DNA from: Ulvibacter litoralis | GTDB lineage: Bacteria; Bacteroidota; Bacteroidia; Flavobacteriales; Flavobacteriaceae | Length of the DNA: 64,000 nucleotides | NCBI RefSeq assembly: GCF_900102055.1 | Contig: NZ_FNBA01000002.1 | Coordinates: 434,001 to 498,000, forward strand | Direction of reading: 5' to 3' | Shown here: one piece after another, positions 53,994-61,655 of the stretch | How positions within the stretch are numbered: the first letter of the stretch is position 1 | How the letters are laid out: every line of letters starts with the position of its first letter | Translations under genes and position numbers: made by a program | The notes under the pieces: generated by a model | The model's input: the letters and a program-made list of their open reading frames with translations, nothing else | What the model was told of the DNA's origin: nothing | The model's database searches: none

Positions 53994-54779
53994 ATGAATC
54001 AGCCTTTAGCATATGTCCATCCGGGCGCGAAGATTGCCAAAAATGTAGTAATAGAGCCATTTACAACTATTCATAACAATGTTGTTATTGGTGAAGGAAC
54101 CTGGATAGGGTCTAATGTGACTATTATGGAAGGTGCTCGAATTGGTAAAAATTGCAACATATTTCCCGGTGCAGTTATTTCTGCAATTCCGCAAGATTTA
54201 AAATTTCAAGACGAAGATACTATTGCCGAAATCGGTGATAATACCACCATTCGTGAGTATGTTACTGTAAATAGAGGTACTGTAGATAGAGGTAAAACGG
54301 TTGTTGGTAAAAATTGCTTGATCATGGCGTATTGCCATATTGCACACGATTGCATCGTTGGAGATAATTGTGTGTTTTCTAACAATAGTACATTGGCAGG
54401 ACATGTAACAGTGGGTGATTTTGTTATTTTAGCTGGAATGACAGCTGTTCATCAGTTTTGTATGATTGGAAATCATGCTTTTGTAACAGGAGGGTCTTTA
54501 GTTCGTAAAGATGTGCCGCCGTTTGTTAAGGGAGCTCGTGAGCCACTTTCGTATGTAGGGATTAATTCAATTGGGCTACGCCGAAGAGGGTTTACTCCTG
54601 AAAAGATTAGAGAAATTCAGAATATCTATCGTTTGCTGTACCAACGTAACTATAATAATACGCAAGCCGCAGAAATTATTGAAGCTGAAATGGAAGCGAC
54701 ACCAGAAAGAGATGAGATTCTTCAGTTTATAAAAAATTCGAAAAGAGGAATTATGAAAGGGTATTTTAGTAATAACTAA
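53994..54779 (+). CDS. lpxA: UDP-N-acetylglucosamine acyltransferase
   Basis: 261 residues. First step of lipid A synthesis. Hexapeptide repeats (about 1-190) with the catalytic His in AYCHIAHDCIVGDN and the family C-terminal helical domain (about 190-261, GLRRRGFTPEKIREIQN). No gap after the lpxC-fabZ stop, so it is one operon with lpxD and lpxC-fabZ. Confidence 0.95.
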   Translation: MNQPLAYVHPGAKIAKNVVIEPFTTIHNNVVIGEGTWIGSNVTIMEGARIGKNCNIFPGAVISAIPQDLKFQDEDTIAEIGDNTTIREYVTVNRGTVDRGKTVVGKNCLIMAYCHIAHDCIVGDNCVFSNNSTLAGHVTVGDFVILAGMTAVHQFCMIGNHAFVTGGSLVRKDVPPFVKGAREPLSYVGINSIGLRRRGFTPEKIREIQNIYRLLYQRNYNNTQAAEIIEAEMEATPERDEILQFIKNSKRGIMKGYFSNN

Positions 54780-54866
54780 GAAATTAGGTTAAAACGAGTA
54801 TCTTTCCGAAGAAAATAAATAATAAATAGATAGTTCGACGCAATTATCAAAAACAATAAAGTATAA

Positions 54867-55433
54867 ATGGCAACAAGTTCAGACATTAGAAAAGGATTAT
54901 GTATTAGGTATAACAATGATATTTATAAAATCATTGAATTTTTACACGTTAAACCAGGAAAAGGACCTGCATTTGTTCGAACTAAACTTAAAAGTGTAAC
55001 TTCTGGGAAAGTAATTGATAATACTTTTTCTGCAGGACATAAAATTGATGATGTTCGTGTTGAAACACATAAATTTCAATACTTGTATAATGAAGGACCA
55101 ACCTATCATTTTATGAATACGGAAGATTACTCTCAAATTCAACTTGAAAAGGATGCGTTAGATACTCCTGAGTTGATGAAAGAAGGTGAAGTAGTGACTG
55201 TCATTATTAATACTGAAGATAATGCGCCACTTTCAGTTGAAATGCCAGCACATGTTATTTTAGAAGTGACTTCTACAGAGCCTGGTGTAAAAGGAAATAC
55301 TGCTACTAATGCAACAAAGCCTGCTGTAGTGGAAACTGGAGCAGAGGTAAATGTTCCTTTGTTTATCAATGAAGGTGATAAGATCCGAATTGATACTGAA
55401 AAAGGAAATTACCAAGAACGTGTAAAAGAATAA
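54867..55433 (+). CDS. efp: Translation elongation factor P
   Basis: 188 residues, three-domain EF-P: N-terminal KOW-like domain (about 3-62, with EFLHVKPGKGPAFVRTKLKS; the tip Lys/Arg region GKG is at about 33), OB domains with GEVVTVIINTEDNAPLSVEM and the signature GVKGNTATNATKPAVVETG. Relieves ribosome stalling at polyproline. Lies between lpxA and the lpxD-like gene, the order commonly seen in flavobacteria. Confidence 0.95.
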   Translation: MATSSDIRKGLCIRYNNDIYKIIEFLHVKPGKGPAFVRTKLKSVTSGKVIDNTFSAGHKIDDVRVETHKFQYLYNEGPTYHFMNTEDYSQIQLEKDALDTPELMKEGEVVTVIINTEDNAPLSVEMPAHVILEVTSTEPGVKGNTATNATKPAVVETGAEVNVPLFINEGDKIRIDTEKGNYQERVKE

Positions 55434-55499
55434 TTTAGAAGCGTAGCGTGCGAGTTTATACTGTTATTTCTTTATATTTAAAGCTAATTTTAGCTAATT

Positions 55500-56435
55500 A
55501 TGAAATTTAAAAATCCCCAAACATTAGAAGCAATAGCTGCAATAATCAACTGTGATTATGTAGGACATGCCGATTTTTCTGTGTTGGGTATGAACGAAAT
55601 TCACGTGGTGAGACCAGGTGATATTGTTTTTGTAGATCATCCTAAATACTACGATAAAGCACTCGAATCGCAAGCTACAATTGTTCTCATTAATAAAAAA
55701 GTTGACTGTCCTGAAGGTAAAGCACTTTTAATTTCTGACGACCCTTTTCGCGATTTTAATACCTTAACCAATCATTTTAATCCGTTTATAGCAGCGAGAG
55801 CTGTTATTGCAGATTCGGCTGTTATTGGTGAGCATACGATTATTCAGCCAAATGTTTTTGTTGGAAACAATGTAACTATTGGTAAAAACTGTTTAATACA
55901 TGCCAATGTCTCCATTTACGATAATACGGTAATAGGAGATAATGTAACCATACACTCAGGAACAGTACTTGGAGCCGATGCATTCTATTATAAAAATAGA
56001 CCTGAAAACTTCGATAAGTTAGTAAGTGGAGGAAATGTTGTTATTGAAGATGATGTTGATTTAGGAGCTTTGTGCACTATAGATAGAGGGGTTACGGCTT
56101 CTACTATTATTGGTGCAGGTTCTAAGTTAGACAATCAGGTACACGTTGGGCATGATACTGTAATTGGTAAGCGTTGTTTAATAGCTTCGCAAGTAGGAAT
56201 TGCAGGGTGTGTGCTTATTGAAGATTTTGTAACTATTTGGGGGCAGGTGGGGATTACCAGTGGTGTAACTATTGGTGAGAAAGCAGTAATTTCTGCTCAA
56301 AGTGGTGTAAGTAAATCGTTGCCAGGGCATAAATCCTATTTTGGAACTCCTGCTGATGATTTTAGAAAAAAATACAAGGAATTAGCATCTATTCGTTTAA
56401 TTCCGGATATTATTGATAAGTTAGATAAACTGTAA
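55500..56435 (+). CDS. Second LpxD-like hexapeptide acyltransferase
   Basis: 311 residues. LpxD architecture: N-terminal domain (about 1-95, VVRPGDIVFVDHPKYYDK), hexapeptide repeats (about 100-285), and His218 in VHVGHDTVIG aligning with the catalytic His of LpxD. It differs from the canonical LpxD (51569-52594): the C-terminus has GHKSYFGTPADDFRKKYKEL, and the N-terminal domain has DHPKYYDKAL in place of [10 protein letters not shown]. Possibly another acyl or sugar acceptor. The SnoaL-like gene follows two bases after its stop. Confidence 0.78.
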   Translation: MKFKNPQTLEAIAAIINCDYVGHADFSVLGMNEIHVVRPGDIVFVDHPKYYDKALESQATIVLINKKVDCPEGKALLISDDPFRDFNTLTNHFNPFIAARAVIADSAVIGEHTIIQPNVFVGNNVTIGKNCLIHANVSIYDNTVIGDNVTIHSGTVLGADAFYYKNRPENFDKLVSGGNVVIEDDVDLGALCTIDRGVTASTIIGAGSKLDNQVHVGHDTVIGKRCLIASQVGIAGCVLIEDFVTIWGQVGITSGVTIGEKAVISAQSGVSKSLPGHKSYFGTPADDFRKKYKELASIRLIPDIIDKLDKL

Positions 56436-56437
56436 TA

Positions 56438-56848
56438 ATGAAAAGCGCAAAAGATATTATAAAAGACTTTTATAGGTCGGACATTCTAAAAGATGATTCT
56501 GTTTTAACAACTTATTTCCACCCAGATTTAGAACTAATTTGGAATAGTAATGATGGGTTAACAGTTATGAATAGAGATGACTTGGCTTCTTTGTTTTCTG
56601 AAATTCGTCGCACTTATGACGATATTAGAGCAGAGGTGAGTCATGTTCTTGCGGATGAAAATTTCGTGACAATTCGTTATAAATACTATATAAGAACTAT
56701 TGAAAACCCTGATGAGGAATTAGGAATAGCTCATTTTATTGCTATTTGGGAAGTAAAAGACGGAAAAATCTACAGAGGACATCAAGTTAGTCAGCCTGCA
56801 ACAGATAAAGATGATACTAATAAATCTTATCATAAGGTTAAAGTATAA
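56438..56848 (+). CDS. SnoaL/NTF2-like small protein
   Basis: 136 residues with the cone-fold pattern of SnoaL/NTF2-like proteins: KDFYRSDILKDDSVLTTYFH, NSNDGLTVMNRDDLASLF, IRYKYYIRTIENPDEELG, IAHFIAIWEVKDGKIYRGHQ. No catalytic role assigned; some relatives bind or isomerise small hydrophobic molecules. Translated directly after the lpxD-like gene, two bases apart. Confidence 0.78.
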   Translation: MKSAKDIIKDFYRSDILKDDSVLTTYFHPDLELIWNSNDGLTVMNRDDLASLFSEIRRTYDDIRAEVSHVLADENFVTIRYKYYIRTIENPDEELGIAHFIAIWEVKDGKIYRGHQVSQPATDKDDTNKSYHKVKV

Positions 56849-56875
56849 AATAGCGGAAAACTTCCGTAAAAAAAG

Positions 56876-56883
56876 TATATTTG
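56876..56883 (+). promoter_or_regulatory. Candidate -7 element of sucD
   Basis: TATATTTG, exact TAnnTTTG match, 69 bases before the sucD ATG. A short inverted repeat CGGAAaacTTCCG (56854-56866) lies just upstream. Confidence 0.45.
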
Positions 56884-56952
56884 CAATCAACTTCTAAAGC
56901 TAGCGCGGAGGAAGTTTTATTTTTTTAAATTCATTAAAAACGTAGAAAAAGA

Positions 56953-57825
56953 ATGAGTGTTTTAGTTAATAAAGATTCAAAAATAATTGTACAAGGATTT
57001 ACAGGTAGTGAAGGTACTTTTCACGCTGGGCAAATGATCGAATACGGAACCAATGTTGTAGGAGGTGTAACGCCAGGAAAAGGGGGTCAAACTCATTTAG
57101 ACAAGCCTGTTTTTAATACAGTAGAAGAAGCTGTTAAACAAGTAGGAGCAGATACAACTATTATTTTTGTACCACCAGCTTTCGCGGCAGATGCAATCAT
57201 GGAAGCAGCAAATGCTGGAATTAAAGTTATTATAACTATTACAGAAGGAATTCCTGTAGCCGATATGATTAAAGCTGCAGACTACTTAAAAGATAAAGAT
57301 TGCCGTTTGGTAGGGCCTAACTGTCCAGGTGTAATTACACCAGGAGAAGCTAAAGTTGGTATTATGCCAGGTTTTGTATTCAAAAAAGGAAAAGTAGGTA
57401 TTGTTTCTAAATCAGGAACACTAACGTATGAAGCTGCAGATCAAGTTGTAAAACAAGGATTAGGAATTACAACTGCGATTGGTATTGGTGGAGATCCAAT
57501 TATTGGAACCACAACTAAAGAAGCAGTAGAGTTATTAATTAACGATCCTGAAACAGAAGCTGTTGTTATGATTGGTGAAATTGGAGGTCAGTTAGAAGCT
57601 GATGCCGCACAATGGTACAAAGCGTCTGGAAGTAAAAAGCCTATCGTTGGTTTTATTGCAGGTGAAACTGCTCCAGCGGGAAGAACAATGGGGCACGCAG
57701 GTGCGATTGTTGGTGGAAGTGATGACACTGCACAAGCTAAAAAGAAAATTATGAGAGAATGTGGAATTCACGTTGTAGATTCTCCTGCTGAAATAGGAAA
57801 AAGAGTAGCTGAAGTTCTTGGCTAA
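56953..57825 (+). CDS. sucD: Succinyl-CoA synthetase subunit alpha
   Basis: 290 residues. TCA-cycle enzyme that forms succinyl-CoA from succinate, CoA and a nucleoside triphosphate. CoA-binding GFTGSEGTFHAGQ, the phospho-His in GRTMGHAGAIVGG, and GIGGDPIIGTTTKEAVELL are intact. The partner sucC is not adjacent. A leader of about 60 bases and a terminator downstream mark it as a single-gene unit. Confidence 0.95.
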   Translation: MSVLVNKDSKIIVQGFTGSEGTFHAGQMIEYGTNVVGGVTPGKGGQTHLDKPVFNTVEEAVKQVGADTTIIFVPPAFAADAIMEAANAGIKVIITITEGIPVADMIKAADYLKDKDCRLVGPNCPGVITPGEAKVGIMPGFVFKKGKVGIVSKSGTLTYEAADQVVKQGLGITTAIGIGGDPIIGTTTKEAVELLINDPETEAVVMIGEIGGQLEADAAQWYKASGSKKPIVGFIAGETAPAGRTMGHAGAIVGGSDDTAQAKKKIMRECGIHVVDSPAEIGKRVAEVLG

Positions 57826-57842
57826 TATTCTTAAAAAATAGA

Positions 57843-57877
57843 AAAAAAAGCCCTGTTAAATTAGCAGGGCTTTTTTT
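57843..57877 (+). terminator. Intrinsic terminator after sucD
   Basis: AAAAAAAGCCCTG / CAGGGCTTTTTTT around a nine-base loop. It lies 18 bases after the sucD stop and directly before the longer fabG reading frame, which supports the fabG start at 57938. Confidence 0.92.
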
Positions 57878-57900
57878 ATGGAGAACACACAGCGATTTAT

Positions 57901-57908
57901 TATATTTG
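57901..57908 (+). promoter_or_regulatory. Candidate -7 element of fabG
   Basis: TATATTTG, exact TAnnTTTG match, 29 bases before the fabG ATG and just after the sucD terminator. Confidence 0.45.
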
Positions 57909-57937
57909 ATTTTATTCCAAAGAAATTATCTAAGACT

Positions 57938-58684
57938 ATGAAATTATTAGAAGGGAAAACAGCTATTATTACCGGAGGAAGCCGCGGAATTGGGAAAGGA
58001 ATTGTAGAAACCTTTGCACAACACGGTGCAAATGTTGCATTTACGTATAGTTCTTCTTCGGAAGCTGCTGAAGCTTTGGCTGCCGAGCTTTCAAAAACTG
58101 GCGTGAAGGCTAAAGCATACCAAAGTGATGCTGCAAGTTTTAGCGAATCTGAGCAATTAGCCGCTACCGTTCTTGAAGATTTTGGAAGTATAGATATCTT
58201 AGTAAATAATGCCGGAATTACAAAAGACAACCTATTAATGCGTATGTCTGAAGCAGATTTTGATAAGGTTATTGAAGTTAACTTAAAGTCTGTTTTTAAT
58301 ATGACTAAAGCGGTACAACGTACTATGCTTAAACAACGCAAGGGTTCTATTATTAATATGAGTTCGGTAGTAGGCGTAAAGGGAAATGCTGGACAAACTA
58401 ATTATGCAGCTTCTAAGGCTGGAATTATTGGTTTTTCAAAGTCAGTAGCTTTAGAGCTTGGTTCTCGTGATATTCGTTGCAATGTGATTGCACCAGGTTT
58501 TATTGAAACCGAAATGACCGGAAAATTGGACGAAGCAACCGTACAAAGTTGGAGGGATGCTATTCCTTTAAAGCGAGGCGGTTCTCCAGAAGATATTGCA
58601 AATGCATGCGTCTTCTTAGCAAGCGATTTATCAGGGTATGTTACCGGTCAAGTTTTGAACGTGGACGGAGGAATGCTTACTTAA
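57938..58684 (+). CDS. fabG: 3-oxoacyl-[acyl-carrier-protein] reductase
   Basis: 248 residues from MKLLEGKTAIITGGSRGIGK; a 20-codon extension upstream runs through the promoter and abuts the terminator, so I reject it. Short-chain dehydrogenase with the nucleotide loop GGSRGIGKGI, NNAGITKDNLLMR, catalytic Ser in NMSSVVG and YxxxK in TNYAASKAG, and the C-terminal GYVTGQVLNVDGGM. NADPH-dependent reduction in fatty acid elongation. Confidence 0.93.
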   Translation: MKLLEGKTAIITGGSRGIGKGIVETFAQHGANVAFTYSSSSEAAEALAAELSKTGVKAKAYQSDAASFSESEQLAATVLEDFGSIDILVNNAGITKDNLLMRMSEADFDKVIEVNLKSVFNMTKAVQRTMLKQRKGSIINMSSVVGVKGNAGQTNYAASKAGIIGFSKSVALELGSRDIRCNVIAPGFIETEMTGKLDEATVQSWRDAIPLKRGGSPEDIANACVFLASDLSGYVTGQVLNVDGGMLT

Positions 58685-58736
58685 CAGACAATCCCTTCAC
58701 TGTTCTAAATTTACAGTAAACACCCTTACCACATTT

Positions 58737-60770
58737 ATGACAGCAGAAACTATTCTTTTTATAGGTATTGCAGGAATTTTTTCCTTGGCAGTTTCTGTAT
58801 TCATGTATGGCTATAAAACAAAATACAAAGGGATGTTGCGCTGGGTTTTTGGAGTGCTTCGATTTGTAACTTTATTTTCAGTATTGCTATTATTGATTAA
58901 CCCGAAGTTTAAAACGGAAACGTATACCGTTGAAAAACCGAAACTTCCAATTTTAATTGATAATTCGGCCTCTGTAGTTGCGTTAAATCAAAAAGAGAAT
59001 GTAGAAGCACTTTTGAAGCAGTTGCAAGAAAATCCTGATCTTAACGATCGTTTTGATCTTTCTTTTTTTTCCTTCGGAAATGATTTTAGAGGCTTAGATA
59101 GTTTGTCTTTTTCTGAAAAGAATACGAATATCTCTAAAGCTTTGGCATCTATTAATGAGTTGTTTAAAAATGAAACAGCGCCAACAGTCTTAATTTCTGA
59201 TGGAAACCAAACCTTAGGAGCGGACTATGCGTTTTCTTCAGCAACATTTAAAAATCAGATCTTTCCCATTGTATTGGGGGATACTACAAAACACACCGAC
59301 TTAGCTATTGAGCAGCTTAATACCAATAGATATGCTTTTCTGAAGAATCAGTTTCCAATAGAAACGATATTGGTGTATAATGGAACGGGAAGCGCAAACA
59401 GTCAGTTTATTGTAAAACAAGGTGCTTCAGTTGTGTACCGTAAGCCAGTTTCATTTTCAGAAACAAACAATACGCAAACAATTTCGTTTACACTTCCTGC
59501 TACTAGTGTCGGACTTCAGAAATATACAGCACAGTTAGTTGCTTTGCAAGACGAGAAAAATACGTCTAATAATGTGAAGCAGTTCGCGGTAGAAGTAATT
59601 GATCAGGCAACCAATGTATTGATTGTAAGTAGTATTGTTCATCCAGATGTGGGTGCTTTAAAAAAGGCAATTGCTTCAAACGAGCAACGCACAGTACTAA
59701 TTAAAAAGCCTTCAGAAGCAGCTGCATTGCTTAATGATTATCAGTTAGTGTTGCTGTATCAACCAGATAGAAGCTTTTCAACGGTATATTCAGAAATAGA
59801 AAAACTTAAAAAGAACACGTTTGTCATTACAGGACTCGAAACAGATTGGAACTTTTTAAATAACATTCAGAAAAACTATTCCAAAGAAATAACAAATCAG
59901 ACGGAAGATGTTTCTGGGATTTTAAATGTGAATTACGGAACATTTGCGGTAGACGATTTAGCTTTTGAAGCCATGCGTCCACTTAAAACCTTATTTGGCG
60001 CGTTAGAAATCACGGTGCCTCACGAGGTTTTGTTAGAGCAGTCTGTAGATGGTTTTTCTTCTGAAACGCCTATGCTTGCGACCATGGAGCTTAATGGAGT
60101 TAGAAATGCGATTTGGGACGGTGAAGGACTTTGGAAATGGCGTGCACAATCCTTTCTGAACGATAATAGCTTTGAAACCTTTGATAATTTTACGGGTAAG
60201 TTAGTGCAGTATCTTGCGTCTAACAAACGTAGGAGTAGGTTAGAGGTGAGTAATGAAACGTTTTACTACAATAACAATCCAATTAAGATTTCGGCGCAGT
60301 ATTTTGATCAAAATTTTGTGTTCGATTCACGTGCTTCCTTGTCGATAAATGTGACAAATTCTGAAACGAAAGAGAGAATTACCTTTCCGTTGCTGTTAAA
60401 GAATAACTTTTACGAAGTGGATTTAAATAGTTTAAATGCAGGCTCTTATTTATTTACAGTTTCGGTAAATGATCAAACAGTTGCTCGTAGCGGAAGTTTT
60501 ACAATTCTAGACTTTAATGTAGAGCAACAGTTTTTAAATGCAGATGTTGCTAAGCTTCAGTACATAGCGAACACTAGTAACGGAGCTACGTATTTTGTAT
60601 CGCAGGTAGATCAGTTAATGAGCGATTTAACAAAGGATAATAGGTACCAACAAATTCAGAAAAGCGAACAAAAAGTGATACCTTTAATCGATTGGAAGTA
60701 TTTACTTGCCATTATAGTTCTTTCCTTAACGGCAGAGTGGTTTATGAGGAAATACAATGGATTAATTTAA
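58737..60770 (+). CDS. Membrane protein with von Willebrand A-like domain
   Basis: 677 residues: two N-terminal membrane helices (about 5-24, 38-56), a von Willebrand A-like fold from about 68 with a degenerate metal motif LIDNSASVV and LISDGNQTLG, a beta-rich middle, and a C-terminal helix (about 655-672, KYLLAIIVLSLTAEWFM). Its plan is reminiscent of the BatA-type protein at 4607-6529, but without the BatA N-terminal signature. Function unknown, exposed to the periplasm. It is 16 bases before the prohibitin-like gene. Confidence 0.78.
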   Translation: MTAETILFIGIAGIFSLAVSVFMYGYKTKYKGMLRWVFGVLRFVTLFSVLLLLINPKFKTETYTVEKPKLPILIDNSASVVALNQKENVEALLKQLQENPDLNDRFDLSFFSFGNDFRGLDSLSFSEKNTNISKALASINELFKNETAPTVLISDGNQTLGADYAFSSATFKNQIFPIVLGDTTKHTDLAIEQLNTNRYAFLKNQFPIETILVYNGTGSANSQFIVKQGASVVYRKPVSFSETNNTQTISFTLPATSVGLQKYTAQLVALQDEKNTSNNVKQFAVEVIDQATNVLIVSSIVHPDVGALKKAIASNEQRTVLIKKPSEAAALLNDYQLVLLYQPDRSFSTVYSEIEKLKKNTFVITGLETDWNFLNNIQKNYSKEITNQTEDVSGILNVNYGTFAVDDLAFEAMRPLKTLFGALEITVPHEVLLEQSVDGFSSETPMLATMELNGVRNAIWDGEGLWKWRAQSFLNDNSFETFDNFTGKLVQYLASNKRRSRLEVSNETFYYNNNPIKISAQYFDQNFVFDSRASLSINVTNSETKERITFPLLLKNNFYEVDLNSLNAGSYLFTVSVNDQTVARSGSFTILDFNVEQQFLNADVAKLQYIANTSNGATYFVSQVDQLMSDLTKDNRYQQIQKSEQKVIPLIDWKYLLAIIVLSLTAEWFMRKYNGLI

Positions 60771-60786
60771 TTTTTAAAAATATACT

Positions 60787-61602
60787 ATGGAGAAATTACC
60801 TAAAATTGGAATACCAGTTATTATAATTGCTATTCTTCTTATTATTTTAATAGCAAAATCTGCTATAACGATCGAATCTGGTCAAGCTGGAGTTCTATAC
60901 AGAACTTTTGACAATGGAGTTGTAACTGACGAGCCACCTCTAGGGGAAGGGTTTCATGTAGTGGCACCTTGGAATAAAGTGTTTGTTTACGAAGTACGTC
61001 AGCAAGAGCTTTTTGAGAAATTACGAGTATTGTCTTCTAATGGTTTGGAGATTCAAATTGACGCTTCAGTCTGGTATCAGCCTGTTGTTAGTGATTTAGG
61101 GAATTTACACCAAACATTAGGTGAAAACTACCTACAACGTGTGATTCAGCCAGCTATACGAAGTGCTGCAAGAAGTGTGGTAGGGCGTTATACACCTGAA
61201 CAATTATATTCTAGTAAGCGTGATGCTATTCAAGATGAAATCTTTGAAGAAACGAAAAAGATATTGACGAAGCAATATGTTCAACTAAATGAAATTTTAG
61301 TACGTGATGTGACACTTCCAACAACGATAAAAGAAGCAATTGAGCGTAAGCTAAGACAAGAGCAAGAGTCGTTAGAATATGAGTTTAGATTGGTAACAGC
61401 TTCTAAGGAGGCAGAGAAAGTGATTATTGAAGCGCAAGGTAAGGCAGAGTCAAACCGTATTCTTAGTGCTTCGTTAACAGATAAGATTCTTCAAGATAAA
61501 GGGATCGATGCTACTTTAAAGCTTTCAGAATCACCAAATACAAAAGTAATTGTGATTGGAGCAGGGGATAGTGGACTTCCTTTAATTCTAGGAGATAACT
61601 AA
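60787..61602 (+). CDS. Prohibitin-family SPFH/band-7 protein
   Basis: 271 residues with an N-terminal membrane helix (about 8-25), the SPFH domain (about 30-200, GQAGVLYRTFDNGVVTDEPP, GLEIQIDASVWYQP, AARSVVGRYTPEQLYSSKR) and a coiled-coil helix (about 185-230, IKEAIERKLRQEQESLEYEF). Prohibitin-type proteins form large ring assemblies on membranes and modulate membrane proteases. It is in the same unit as the preceding von Willebrand protein. Confidence 0.9.
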   Translation: MEKLPKIGIPVIIIAILLIILIAKSAITIESGQAGVLYRTFDNGVVTDEPPLGEGFHVVAPWNKVFVYEVRQQELFEKLRVLSSNGLEIQIDASVWYQPVVSDLGNLHQTLGENYLQRVIQPAIRSAARSVVGRYTPEQLYSSKRDAIQDEIFEETKKILTKQYVQLNEILVRDVTLPTTIKEAIERKLRQEQESLEYEFRLVTASKEAEKVIIEAQGKAESNRILSASLTDKILQDKGIDATLKLSESPNTKVIVIGAGDSGLPLILGDN

Positions 61603-61620
61603 AAAGATTCATCAACTATA

Positions 61621-61655
61621 AAAAAAGCCGCTTCTTAACTGAAGCGGCTTTTTTT
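61621..61655. terminator. Bidirectional intrinsic terminator
   Basis: AAAAGCCGCTTC / GAAGCGGCTTTT with a six-base loop, A run on one side and T run on the other; shared by the prohibitin-like gene and the converging symporter gene. Confidence 0.93.

Noticed and set aside
57878-57937. Longer fabG start at 57878
   Set aside because: It begins directly after the sucD terminator and runs through a -7 element; the ATG at 57938 matches the family.
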